DNA from: a bacterium
GTDB lineage: Bacteria > Sumerlaeota > Sumerlaeia > SLMS01 > JAHLLQ01
Direction of reading: 5' to 3'
Assembly (NCBI GenBank): GCA_020444065.1
Contig: JAHLLQ010000003.1
Span: 320,979-384,978 of the forward strand
Length of the DNA: 64,000 nt
A program made the translations under genes and the position numbers. Below the pieces are notes generated by a model. The model was not told the DNA's origin. It did no database searches and saw only the letters and a list, made by a program, of their open reading frames with translations. Positions 17,078 to 25,290 of this stretch are shown piece by piece. Position 1 is the first letter of the stretch, and every line of letters begins with the position of its first letter.

Positions 17078-17866
17078 ATGTTCGAAGCGCGTGCCCGCGT
17101 CCGCGGGTTCCTTCATGATCGCCTGCCCGGCCTCTACAAGCGGCGCATTCGCGCGGCCGCGCTCTCCGGCAATGATCCTCGGTTCGAACCGGAGATCCGA
17201 ATCGTTCGGCGACTCGTCCAGCGGGGAAGCTCCTTCCTGGACGTCGGCGCCAATACCGGGATTTACAGCATCGTCGTGGAGGATTTGCTCGGGGCGCGAA
17301 ACGTCTACAGTATCGAACCGGGCGAATCGGCGTTCAAGGAACTGGCTCGGTTGCGAACGCCCGCCCGAGCTTACCAACTAGCGATCTCGGACAAGGAAGG
17401 GACGGCCCGATTGCACATCCCGCGAATCAACGGGGAGTTGGTTGGCACACGTGCGTCGCTATCTGCCGATTCTGGCGAGACTCAGATCGTGCAACTGATG
17501 ACGATCGATCGATTCGTCGAGCGCGAAGTGAAAGCCGCCGTCGGCTTCATCAAGATCGACGTCGAGGGGCACGAGGACCAGGTCCTCGCGGGCGCCGCGG
17601 AGACGCTTGCCCGATGTCGCCCCGCTCTCCTCGTCGAAATCGAGCAACGGCATCACGAGGAGCCGCTGGCCGATTGTTTCGCCCGCCTCGCGGAGGATGG
17701 CTACCGGGCGCACTACTTCGAACCTGACGATCGGCGTATTCATCCCGTCTCGGAATTCGATCTGGAACGCGACCAGGCGTCCGAAGATGGGGGACGTTGG
17801 ATCAATGATTTCTTCCTTCTCCCGGAAGAGCGGGAAGAAGAATTCCTACGCCGCGCGCAGTCCTGA
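17078..17866 (+). CDS. FkbM family methyltransferase
   Basis: The 262-residue protein is a class I SAM-dependent methyltransferase of the FkbM type, which usually O-methylates sugars or polyketides. The SAM-binding glycine motif is FLDVGANTGIYSIVVEDLLG, followed by acidic VYSIEPGESAFKEL and the post-motif AISDKEGTARLHI. The family hallmark FIKIDVEGHEDQVLAGAAETL is present, as is RPALLVEIEQRH. The substrate cannot be read from context, because no glycan cluster surrounds it. GGAAG precedes the start. It ends against a hairpin shared with convergent argG. Confidence 0.9.
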   Translation: MFEARARVRGFLHDRLPGLYKRRIRAAALSGNDPRFEPEIRIVRRLVQRGSSFLDVGANTGIYSIVVEDLLGARNVYSIEPGESAFKELARLRTPARAYQLAISDKEGTARLHIPRINGELVGTRASLSADSGETQIVQLMTIDRFVEREVKAAVGFIKIDVEGHEDQVLAGAAETLARCRPALLVEIEQRHHEEPLADCFARLAEDGYRAHYFEPDDRRIHPVSEFDLERDQASEDGGRWINDFFLLPEEREEEFLRRAQS

Positions 17867-17874
17867 AAAGACAA

Positions 17875-17898
17875 CGGGCGACTCCGAAGAGCCGCCCG
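17875..17898. terminator. bidirectional terminator between the FkbM gene and argG
   Basis: CGGGCGACTC and GAGCCGCCCG form a stem with one A-C mismatch around the tetraloop CGAA. Read on the minus strand it is followed by TTGTCTTTT, a good intrinsic terminator for argG. Confidence 0.75.
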
Positions 17899-17926
17899 AT
17901 ATCGTGTTCATCAATGCTTGCTTCGA

Positions 17927-19267
17927 TTACTTGATTCCGCGGGCCTGGCGACGTGCCTGGATCAACAGAGGCATGCCGTAGATTTCGATGAAACCTTCGG
18001 CCTTCGACTGATCGTACTCGTCGTCCGCTTCGTAGGTCGACAGCTTGCGGTCGTAGAGCGAGTTCGGCGACTTGCGCGCGATCGGACGAACGCTGCCCTT
18101 GAACAGGCGCAGGGTCACTTGGCCACTGATCACCTCTTCCGACTTCTGGATGAACGCCAGCAGCGCCTCGCGCAGCGGGCTGTACCACATGCCGTTGTAG
18201 ATGATGTCGATGAAGCGCAGGTCCACGACTTCCTTGAAGCGGTGGCTGTCCTTGTCGAGCGCCAGCGTTTCGATCTCGCGGTGTCCCTGGATCAGCATGA
18301 TCGCCGCCGGGGCCTCGTAGACTTCGCGGCTCTTGATGCCGACCAGGCGATTCTCGATCACGTCGATACGGCCGACGCCGTGGCGGAAGCCGATCTCGTT
18401 CAGTTTCTCGATGATCGCGCGCGCCTTCATCTTCTTGCCGTTCAGCGACACGGGCACGCCGTGGCGATAGCCGATGGTGACGTCCTCATGCTTGTCCGGA
18501 GCCGTCAGCGGATTGGTCGTGTCCTGGAAAGCCTCTTCCGGAGCGATGTTCCAGGGATCTTCCAACTCGCCGCATTCGATCGCGCAGCCGTACAGATTCT
18601 TGTCGATCGAGAAGGGCTTCTCGCGAGAGATCGGCAGGTGAATGCCGCGGGCCTCGGCGTAGGCAAACTCATCGTCGCGGCACTTCATCTCCCACTCGCG
18701 CAGTGGTGCAACCACGCGCAACTGAGGCGCGAGGGCTTTGACGGTAAATTCGAAGCGGCATTGGTCGTTGCCCTTGCCGGTACAGCCGTGCGCGACCGCA
18801 TCGGCGCCTTCGGCGAGCGCGATGTCGATCATGTGCTTTGCGATCAACGGGCGGCCGAGGGCAGTGTGCATCGGGTAGCGCCCTTCGTAGAGCGCGTTGG
18901 CCTGGATGGCCGGCGTGATGAAATCGTTGACGAACTCGTCGCGCAGATCGCGGACGATGCACTTGGCCGCGCCTGTGTCGCGCGCCTTCTTCTTCAGCGC
19001 CGTCCAGTCGCCGCCCTGACCCAGGTCCGCAGCGAAGGCGATGACCTCGCAGCCGTAGTTTTCGCGAAGCCACGGAATCATGACGGACGTATCGAGTCCG
19101 CCGCTGTAGGCCAACACGACCTTCTTGACGCCACGACGGTGGGGGAGAAGCTCCTCCTGCGTGGGGTTCTTGATCTTCAACTTCGCAGACTTGCCGCCGG
19201 GCTCATAGCTGACCTTCGGCTGGACCTTCTTGGGGGCGCTTTTTTTCTTTGCCAATTTACGTATCAC
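17927..19267 (-). CDS. argG: argininosuccinate synthase
   Basis: ArgG joins citrulline and aspartate with ATP in arginine synthesis. The N-type ATP pyrophosphatase loop VVLAYSGGLDTSVMIPWL is at about residues 49-66. Further signatures are AHGCTGKGNDQCRFE and GRIDVIENRLVGIKSREVYEAP. The protein is 446 residues against a usual 400, because about 45 lysine-rich residues precede the P-loop (KLAKKKSAPKKVQPK...). The annotated GTG start overlaps GAGGAG; a TTG at 19255, four codons in, has better spacing to that site, so the true start may be there. No other arginine genes are adjacent. Confidence 0.96.
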   Translation of the reverse strand: MIRKLAKKKSAPKKVQPKVSYEPGGKSAKLKIKNPTQEELLPHRRGVKKVVLAYSGGLDTSVMIPWLRENYGCEVIAFAADLGQGGDWTALKKKARDTGAAKCIVRDLRDEFVNDFITPAIQANALYEGRYPMHTALGRPLIAKHMIDIALAEGADAVAHGCTGKGNDQCRFEFTVKALAPQLRVVAPLREWEMKCRDDEFAYAEARGIHLPISREKPFSIDKNLYGCAIECGELEDPWNIAPEEAFQDTTNPLTAPDKHEDVTIGYRHGVPVSLNGKKMKARAIIEKLNEIGFRHGVGRIDVIENRLVGIKSREVYEAPAAIMLIQGHREIETLALDKDSHRFKEVVDLRFIDIIYNGMWYSPLREALLAFIQKSEEVISGQVTLRLFKGSVRPIARKSPNSLYDRKLSTYEADDEYDQSKAEGFIEIYGMPLLIQARRQARGIK

Positions 19268-19360
19268 TCCTCGGATAGCATTGCGTGTCGCACCGTGCGC
19301 CCCTGTCGCTCAGAATCAAGCGGAATCGCACAGATGACGCGGAAACCACGGTCCATTTGG

Positions 19361-19390
19361 ACCACGGATTGCACGGAGGACACGGATGGG
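19361..19390 (+). repeat. triple CACGRA repeat, copy 1
   Basis: The units are CCACGGATTG, CACGGAGGA and CACGGATGGG. It lies between argG and a small membrane-protein gene and has the same skeleton as copies at 19695, 21039, 21165, 37101, 38865 and 59588. Confidence 0.65.
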
Positions 19391-19415
19391 AGAGAGGATT
19401 GGTTCGCTCACAATC

Positions 19416-19697
19416 TCATGATAGCATGAATGATAAAGGCGACCAGATGTAGTAATCTCCCACAAGGGCGCCGAGACAAAGAGCCGCAGAGTCCATCAAG
19501 GTCCAGAACGCCTCATCGTATCTTCGGCGACAGGCGAAGACGATTGCCACGATGAACATCGAGAGCCCCAGGAAATATAGGAAGTCCGAAACGAGCCACA
19601 GTCTTCCCCGAAGTCCTGTGCTCGGCAGTAGCGCTAGTGTCCCTAGAAAGGAAAGGGACTGGAGGATAAGGACCCAAATCCTGGGGGTCTTCTTCAT
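19416..19697 (-). CDS. small membrane protein of unknown function
   Basis: This 93-residue protein is almost entirely hydrophobic, with three likely helices (IWVLILQSLSFLGTLALL, LVSDFLYFLGLSMFIVAIVF, SAALCLGALVGDYYIW) and a short basic loop CRRRYDEAF. It has no recognisable family. The start codon lies inside a CACGRA repeat copy (19695-19723) and another copy lies 25 bases beyond the stop, so the gene is bracketed by inverted repeats as a movable unit might be. CTGAGGG provides a modest ribosome site. The gene could be spurious. Confidence 0.5.
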   Translation of the reverse strand: MKKTPRIWVLILQSLSFLGTLALLPSTGLRGRLWLVSDFLYFLGLSMFIVAIVFACRRRYDEAFWTLMDSAALCLGALVGDYYIWSPLSFMLS

Positions 19698-19723
19698 CCG
19701 TGCCCTCAGAGAAATCCGTGGTT
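19695..19723 (-). repeat. triple CACGRA repeat, copy 2
   Basis: On the minus strand it reads AACCACGGATTT, CTCTGAGGG, CACGGATG. The last ATG is the start codon of the small membrane protein, and the other end overlaps the stop codon of the DinB gene. Confidence 0.6.
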
Positions 19724-20639
19724 ACTGAATGCCCCGTCCGATCAGGTTCGCATTCACCGGCTTGATGCCCATTTCGCGCGCCCATACGGAGAGTTGCCCC
19801 ATGTGGTGGATTTCGTGGGCCGCCGCGTGGCGCAGGATCTCACCGTGCGTGAATGTCACCATTGTGCCATCGTCATCCGGAAGCTCCAGCGTGCAGTTCT
19901 CCTGCTCCGACTGCCAGTCGTCGAAGAACGCGAGGACCTCCGCGTGCAATCGTTCCGACAGCGCCTCGACCTTTTCTAACGACGCGAAGTCCTCGAACGG
20001 CTCAGAGAAATCCGGCTCTTGCTGCAGGATACGGATCCAACTGTATTCCACATCCACCACATGGAACAGCGTCGCCAGAATCCCACCGCGCCCCCCGGTC
20101 CGAGGCGCCAGCAACTCGGATTCCGAAACCGCCCGGCACCACTCGAACCACTCGCGCCGGACCTGCCAATTGTATTCGAAAAGTTTGAAGATTGCGCCCG
20201 CACGGCAGATGCCCGCAAGCCGCTCGCAGACGACTCGCCATTGGTAGCCATCTGAGCCCAGCGGTGGAAACAGGCTGCAGTATTTCGCGAAACGCTCCAG
20301 GGCCTGGCGTTGTACTTCGGTGAATGCCACAGGTTCGTCCTCGCCCGAGAGCAAGACGCGCAAGCTCCCATCGCGAAGCAAAACTACCGTGCTCTGCTCC
20401 AATCGCATCTGGAGATCGTCGAGTGCCTCTTCGGGCACTTCCGAGCCCGCCAGCAGTTGGTCCAGCGTCACTAGGGCCGCGCATCCCACCAGCCACGGAA
20501 GAACGCCCGGAGCCTCGTACATCGACGGAAAGCCGCCCCGCGTGACTTCGTGTGCGCGGGCGACCTCTTCGCCAGTCAGGGCGAATGCGGCGGCGATTTC
20601 CTCGCGGAGTCCCTCGATCTGCTCACGAAAAGGATCCAT
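19722..20639 (-). CDS. DinB-like domain protein
   Basis: The 305-residue protein has a C-terminal DinB/YfiT-type four-helix bundle (about residues 150-305). The putative metal-binding histidines are in LFHVVDVEYSWIRIL and ILRHAAAHEIHHMGQLSVWA, the classical three-His arrangement of the family. DinB proteins include thiol-dependent transferases and unknown stress proteins. The N-terminal 140 residues are a separate, acidic helical region (EQIEGLREEIAAAFALTGEEV) without a known match. A three-unit repeat abuts its 3' end, and the GxxExxY gene lies 24 bases upstream, possibly in the same transcript. Confidence 0.8.
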   Translation of the reverse strand: MDPFREQIEGLREEIAAAFALTGEEVARAHEVTRGGFPSMYEAPGVLPWLVGCAALVTLDQLLAGSEVPEEALDDLQMRLEQSTVVLLRDGSLRVLLSGEDEPVAFTEVQRQALERFAKYCSLFPPLGSDGYQWRVVCERLAGICRAGAIFKLFEYNWQVRREWFEWCRAVSESELLAPRTGGRGGILATLFHVVDVEYSWIRILQQEPDFSEPFEDFASLEKVEALSERLHAEVLAFFDDWQSEQENCTLELPDDDGTMVTFTHGEILRHAAAHEIHHMGQLSVWAREMGIKPVNANLIGRGIQ

Positions 20640-20663
20640 TCAGTCGCTCCTGCTCGGTGGCAA

Positions 20664-21026
20664 TCATCGTACAATCCGTTTCCATTCCAGCTTTGCTTTC
20701 TTGAAATTCACCAGCAGGCCCAGCTTCAAGTCCGTTATCGCCAGGTACCCCAGCATTTGTGCGATGTGCTCGTCGTGAAACCCGGTCACGACCTTGGGGT
20801 CCACGACTACCAAGTCGTCCACGATCATGTCCGGAATCAAGCGGCCGATGTGGCGGCCCTTGTAGAGAACTTCGAACACCGCTTGCTGATCCACCTTGTG
20901 GCCCCGCTCCTCCAACTCGAGGACCATCGCGTTCTCGTAGAGCTTCTCGTCCAGCCCGGGCCGGAGCGTGTTCAACACCTCCATGCCTGCGCCGATGATC
21001 GCCTCGCTGATCTCGGCATGTATCAT
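20664..21026 (-). CDS. GxxExxY protein, PD-(D/E)XK nuclease-like
   Basis: This 120-residue protein carries the signature GLDEKLYENAM, the motif that names the GxxExxY family. That family is placed in the PD-(D/E)XK nuclease superfamily (PDDEXK_3). The expected core is seen as GRLIPDMIVDDLVVVDPKVV, although the usual E-x-K is D-P-K here, a conservative change. QMLGYLAITDLKLGLLVNF is the conserved C-terminal part. No natural substrate is known. A strong GGAGG site lies just before the start, and directly upstream of that is a CACGRA repeat copy (21039-21070). The same repeat occurs at six other places in the window, which raises the idea of a repeat-associated nuclease. Confidence 0.88.
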   Translation of the reverse strand: MIHAEISEAIIGAGMEVLNTLRPGLDEKLYENAMVLELEERGHKVDQQAVFEVLYKGRHIGRLIPDMIVDDLVVVDPKVVTGFHDEHIAQMLGYLAITDLKLGLLVNFKKAKLEWKRIVR

Positions 21027-21038
21027 GACATTCCTCCA

Positions 21039-21070
21039 ACCACAGATTTCACAGAGCGCACGGATTGGGA
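21039..21070 (+). repeat. triple CACGRA repeat, copy 3, upstream of the GxxExxY gene
   Basis: The units are ACCACAGATT, TCACAGAGCG and CACGGATTGGGA. It ends 12 bases before the start codon of the GxxExxY gene, adjoining its ribosome-binding site. Confidence 0.65.
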
Positions 21071-21164
21071 GTCAGCCCCATACGCTCTCGTAATGGCTTG
21101 AGATAGTAAAAAATCGAAAATGAAAAGAAGTCGAGCAGAAAGGCTCGATCACGAGCACGAAACC

Positions 21165-21197
21165 TCCCATCCGTGCCATCCGAGAAATCCGTGGTTC
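21165..21197 (-). repeat. triple CACGRA repeat, copy 4
   Basis: On the minus strand it reads AACCACGGATTT, CTCGGATGG, CACGGATGGGAGG. It begins immediately after the TAA stop of the 200-residue gene. It faces copy 3 across about 95 bases. Confidence 0.65.
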
Positions 21198-21800
21198 TTA
21201 CGCGTCGAAAACCACCTGGAGGTCGGTTCCGTCGATCTGGTCGAGGGCGTCCATCAGCGGGCGGAGGGTGGCGTCGGCTTCGTTCAGCGCCGCCAGGACT
21301 TCCTCGTCTTCGGCGTACTGGCGGGCGAGCAGACCGAGGAAGCCGAGGTTCAGGCCGATGAATGCGGTGGCCAGCGGGGCCTCGTCAGGACCCAGCGCGC
21401 CGTCGCGGAAGATGAGCCGGCCCCAGAACGCGCGGATGTTCTCTTCGAAGACCACTGGGTCGATCTGCAGGGCTCGCAGATCCTCGGCGTCTTCGGGCGC
21501 TTCCGTTTCGATGATCTGCTGGGCGGCCTGATTCATGAACTCGACGTAGCCGCCGAACGCGGCCAGGTTCTCCGCCTTCTCCTCCGTCGTGTACTTGCCG
21601 AACCACTCGAAGACCTGCCCGGTCGTGAACGCGACGTCCTCCGAGCCGTCCTCGCGGCGAATATCGAAGTTATCGACCAAATAGGGGAAGAACTGGCCCA
21701 TCAGGCTGCAGAGATTGTAAAAGCCCGCGATATTCGCGAACTCCTCCATCTGCTGAGGCTCCTCGGCATCCGGGGTCAAAATTCCAAAATCGATACCCAT
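21198..21800 (-). CDS. acidic cytoplasmic protein of unknown function
   Basis: The start MGIDFGILTPDAEEPQQMEE at 21800 has a near-perfect GGAGGAG ribosome site; a frame extending further upstream reads through unlikely proline/arginine-rich sequence. The 200 residues are acidic and predicted helical (QMEEFANIAGFYNLCSLMGQF; EEVLAALNEADATLRPLMDAL), with no signal peptide or clear membrane span, though LATAFIGLNLGFLGLLARQY is hydrophobic. I recognise no family. A repeat copy abuts its stop codon. It is divergent from the large secreted protein at 22567. Confidence 0.65.
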   Translation of the reverse strand: MGIDFGILTPDAEEPQQMEEFANIAGFYNLCSLMGQFFPYLVDNFDIRREDGSEDVAFTTGQVFEWFGKYTTEEKAENLAAFGGYVEFMNQAAQQIIETEAPEDAEDLRALQIDPVVFEENIRAFWGRLIFRDGALGPDEAPLATAFIGLNLGFLGLLARQYAEDEEVLAALNEADATLRPLMDALDQIDGTDLQVVFDA

Positions 21801-22566
21801 GGGCAGTGCTCCTCCGGCGGAAATCGCCCGGGCTGTGTGCCGAGCGGGCTCCAGGCGAGGCCCCACGCGCCCCGCGAAGCAAGCGAAACATCGCCCGCCC
21901 GGTCGACGCTCAGGAATCGGTCGGGAAATCCGGCCCCTGGGACCTGGCGGCAACCCGGGGCGGGGAAACCTCAATCGGGGCAAGACACACATGTAAACGG
22001 CCTCTCTGGTAAAGCGATTTAGGGCCTGTGCGGCAGCATGTTTGACCGTTCCAACGTGAAGTTCCTGTCAGATCGTTTCCTCGGGGGAAGTTTCCGCTTG
22101 CGCGACAGACAATCCTGGGCGACCCTAACACTTGATCTCCCGAGGAGTGCGTTCTTTTGTAATAGACGCAAGTCGATCCAGCCCCACCGGCGGCGTGTTC
22201 GCGACACAAAGTCGGGCGTTTTTCCCCGGGAGAGTAGCACCAGACGCAACGGATCGACGACAGCGAGGGCCCCTCGAGCCAGGCATTCGTGCTGCCCGCA
22301 CGGCTGCCGTGCCCCGGCATCTTCCGCCCGAAGATGCGTTTTGGGGCAAGATTTCCTCGACACGGCCCATCGCTTGAGACACACTTCACCCCTTAGCCCA
22401 ATGTGTTAAGGGTGGAAAACCAATCGGAGGTGCCGGTCGCCAAAAGCCATTCGATCACGAACACCGCAGGTGATCTTAAGGAATTTCCCGGGAGGCCGAC
22501 CCCCTTCCGCACCGCAGTACCGGCCCCATGCGTGGGCCGCTCCAAATCAAACTAGGAGTTTGGTGG
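21801..22566. other. 766-base intergenic region, no gene seen
   Basis: Between divergent genes I find only short frames without ribosome sites. The stretch 22390-22550 probably forms a long 5' leader for the secreted protein, whose AGGAG is at 22554-22558. I see no riboswitch signature that I can name and none of the repeat families of this window. Confidence 0.4.
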
Positions 22567-24771
22567 ATGAAGAAGAATCTTAGAAAAGTACTGGGACTCG
22601 GCCTCGTTCTCGGCCTGGGTACCATGGGCTTTGCCCAATCAGTGTTCATCAACGAGCTTCACTATGATAACACTGGCACAGACACCGGTGAAGGCGCAGA
22701 AGTCGCCGGCCCCGCCGGCACCGACCTGACCGGCTGGAGCCTCGTTCCGTACAACGGCAACGGTGGCGGCCTGTATTCCTCAACCGCCCTTTCGGGCACA
22801 ATTCCTGACGAAGGCTCCGGATACGGCGCCATCTGGTTCAACATCGGTGGCCTGCAGAACGGCTCCCCCGACGGCATCGTTCTCGTGGACGCCTCTGGAA
22901 CCAACGTTGTCCATCTTCTGAGCTACGAAGGCTCCTTCGCCGCAGCCGACGGTCCGGCCAATGGCCAGACCCTGCCCGACATGGGCGTTTCCGAATCCGG
23001 CTCCGACCCCGTCGGCTACACCTTGCAGTTGACCGGCACGGGCACCACTCTGGGCGATTTCGCCTGGCAAGCACCGTCTGCCGGCAGCCCCGGCACCATC
23101 AACAGTGGCCAGACATTCGGCACTCCAGTCATCAAGGCAGTCGTCGGTGACGACCCTGGCATTGGCAACTGGACTCCCTCTGCTGCCGCAGACATGGTTC
23201 AGGTCGGCGACTTCTACACGACGACCGTCACCCTTGCCGGCACCGGCGGTGGTGAATTCAAGGTTCTACTCGACAAGGCCGCGGAATGGGGCGGCGGCGA
23301 CGTGCTGGGCAACAACGCCCGCAGCTATACCGCGATCAACCCCTATAGTGGCCCGGTTACCTTCAACGCCGACCTGAGCGACACGTCGGGCGACGGCTGG
23401 ATTCCTGGCACCGCGTCGGTCTCCTGCTCCCTCTACGAGTCGGTTCCGTTCATCGTTGTTGGCGCCGTGCAGTCTGAGTTTGGCGGATCCGATTGGAATC
23501 CGGACGATCTGACCACCCTCATGCATGACGACGGCCTTAATGGCGACGCAGTTGCCAGCGACAACATCTTCACCTTCTCCGGCATCCCCTCGGGGCCGCT
23601 GACCGCTGCCGACGAGTGGAAGATCGTCTCGGTCGTCGATGGTGGCAACGCCTGGACCGACGAGTATCAGTTCGGTAATGATGGCGCTACCCTCAGCCCG
23701 CCGAACATCGCGGGCGTCACCGCTTCGACAGTCGACACGGTCACCTTCGAGCTCGACCTGACCTCCGGCCGCGTTCGCGCGACCGTCGTTGCCGGCACGG
23801 TTGATCCGGTTCTCGACACGGCCTTCACGACCGGCACGCTCGACACCGAGATCTACGCCAGCTTCGGTGCCCTTGCTACCTCCGGTGGCGAGACCACCCC
23901 GAGCAACTGGTCCTTCGACGACGCTTCCGGCGCGGCGGTTTCCTCCGTCAACGACCTCGGTGGCGGCGCTTACCTGCTGACCATGGACACCGCGATGAGC
24001 GGCGACCTGACCAGCGACACGCTGACCTTCGATAACGGCGCCGAAGCCGCGACCTCCGCCAACCTGTACGGCGGCATCGTCGGCCTCGACACGCTCCGCG
24101 CGGCCGTCATGGCCGACCCGGATTACAGCGCTCTGAACCTTGGCCTCGACGGCGCGCTGATCACCGTTGACGGCTGGGTGATTGAGAACCTCCTCGACGA
24201 CTACGGCGACGACAACATCACCATCCAGAATGGTGCCTTCGGTATCGTCTGCCGCGACTACTCCGCGTTCGATCTTCCTGCCGCTGTGACCATGGGCAAC
24301 GAGATCCTGTTCGTTGGTGAAGTCGACGAGTACAACGGCCTTCTGCAGATCGCGACCGGCAGCGTTGGCCTCATCGCCGACCTCGGCGCGACCCGTCGTG
24401 CGGTTCCGCCGGCCAACGTCCTCGACGCTGGCACGGCCCTTGGCGCCGACTACGAAGCGGCTGAGAGCACGATGACCGTCCTCTCCGGCCTGACCTTCGA
24501 CGATACCGGCCTCTTCACCGTCTCCGGCGGCGGCTCCAACTGGACCGTCAACGGCGGCATCACCCTGCTTGCCGTCCGTCTAGATGGCGACGTCAGTGGC
24601 GAGTTCGACGGCCAGGCCATTCCTGGCGGCCCGGGCACGATCACCGGCATCATCGGCCAGTACGACAACGGCGCTCCGCGCACCTCCGGCTACCAGACGT
24701 TCCCGCTGACCTACAGCGCGCTGAACTTCCCGTTCGCCGGTGTTGACGACTGGATGATCCTGAACGACTAA
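22567..24771 (+). CDS. large secreted protein with lamin-tail-like domain
   Basis: The start MKKNLRKVLGLGLVLGLGTM begins a standard signal peptide ending near GFAQ-S, with AGGAG 8 bases upstream. The mature N-terminus, VFINELHYDNTGTDTGEGAE followed by GTDLTGWSLVPYNGNGG, is the lamin-tail (LTD) pattern seen in bacterial surface and nuclease proteins. The middle (about residues 190-430) has strand-rich units with KAVVGDDPGIGNWTPSAAAD and a choice-of-anchor X-like region. The C-terminal third (LITVDGWVIENLLDDYGDDN onwards) resembles OB-fold nucleic-acid-binding repeats of secreted nucleases. No nuclease core or sorting signal is visible. It is probably an extracellular or envelope protein. A strong terminator follows. 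Confidence 0.82.
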   Translation: MKKNLRKVLGLGLVLGLGTMGFAQSVFINELHYDNTGTDTGEGAEVAGPAGTDLTGWSLVPYNGNGGGLYSSTALSGTIPDEGSGYGAIWFNIGGLQNGSPDGIVLVDASGTNVVHLLSYEGSFAAADGPANGQTLPDMGVSESGSDPVGYTLQLTGTGTTLGDFAWQAPSAGSPGTINSGQTFGTPVIKAVVGDDPGIGNWTPSAAADMVQVGDFYTTTVTLAGTGGGEFKVLLDKAAEWGGGDVLGNNARSYTAINPYSGPVTFNADLSDTSGDGWIPGTASVSCSLYESVPFIVVGAVQSEFGGSDWNPDDLTTLMHDDGLNGDAVASDNIFTFSGIPSGPLTAADEWKIVSVVDGGNAWTDEYQFGNDGATLSPPNIAGVTASTVDTVTFELDLTSGRVRATVVAGTVDPVLDTAFTTGTLDTEIYASFGALATSGGETTPSNWSFDDASGAAVSSVNDLGGGAYLLTMDTAMSGDLTSDTLTFDNGAEAATSANLYGGIVGLDTLRAAVMADPDYSALNLGLDGALITVDGWVIENLLDDYGDDNITIQNGAFGIVCRDYSAFDLPAAVTMGNEILFVGEVDEYNGLLQIATGSVGLIADLGATRRAVPPANVLDAGTALGADYEAAESTMTVLSGLTFDDTGLFTVSGGGSNWTVNGGITLLAVRLDGDVSGEFDGQAIPGGPGTITGIIGQYDNGAPRTSGYQTFPLTYSALNFPFAGVDDWMILND

Positions 24772-24796
24772 TCGTCAAACCTGACAACATCGACTT

Positions 24797-24826
24797 CCTG
24801 CCCCCCGGCTCACGCCGGGGGGCAGG
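24797..24826 (+). terminator. intrinsic terminator of the secreted-protein gene
   Basis: CCTGCCCCCCGGC and GCCGGGGGGCAGG form a perfect 13-bp stem with loop TCAC, followed by TTCTTT. It lies 26 bases after the stop codon. Confidence 0.9.
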
Positions 24827-24885
24827 TTCTTTAACGCACTTCCCGCTTGGCCACTACGCCCGGGAGCGCACACGTTGAATTCACG

Positions 24886-25212
24886 ATGAAGCACAAACCA
24901 CCGCCGCCCATTCTCTTCCTCTCTAAAGCCATCCGGTGGGTCCTGATCGTCCTCGTGAGAGGGTATCAGTACTCCCTCGGCTTTGTGCTGGGCGGTCAGT
25001 GCCGTTTCTATCCGTCGTGCAGCAACTACGCTCTCGACGCGCTGCGTTCCAAGCCGGCGTGGAAGGCTGTCGGGATGATCGTCTGGCGCATCGCCAGGTG
25101 CCAGCCGCTGTGCAAGGGCGGCTGGGATCCGGTGAAGCGCGAGCCCCAGGACGAGTGGTATCGCATCGGCCCGCCGCCGGATGATGAGGACGACGAACCA
25201 ACCTGTTGTTGA
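24886..25212 (+). CDS. yidD: membrane protein insertion efficiency factor YidD
   Basis: YidD is a small membrane-associated protein that helps YidC insert proteins. The signature is complete: RGYQYSLGFVLGGQCRFYPSCSNYALDAL, then IVWRIARCQPLCKGGWDPV, with the four conserved cysteines. The amphipathic N-terminal helix SKAIRWVLIVLVRGYQ is typical. The C-terminus is acidic (DDEDDEP) and ends in CC. The ATG at 24886 gives family length (108 residues); an in-frame TTG 13 codons upstream is less likely. yidD commonly sits by rnpA and yidC; here it stands with a lipoprotein instead. Confidence 0.95.
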   Translation: MKHKPPPPILFLSKAIRWVLIVLVRGYQYSLGFVLGGQCRFYPSCSNYALDALRSKPAWKAVGMIVWRIARCQPLCKGGWDPVKREPQDEWYRIGPPPDDEDDEPTCC

Positions 25213-25290
25213 CACTGTTCCCCCGCCTCTCGCAGCAGTTCGGTCAGGTCTACCCACACACTGAATTCAATCCCCGAAGGACGGAAAGAC

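Noticed and set aside
17918-19429. 503-codon plus-strand frame over argG
   Set aside because: It is the mirror of the argG coding sequence and its composition is Leu/Arg/Asp-rich as expected for an antisense shadow.
22390-22560. possible riboswitch before the large secreted protein
   Set aside because: The leader is long, but I cannot match any conserved aptamer core to it.
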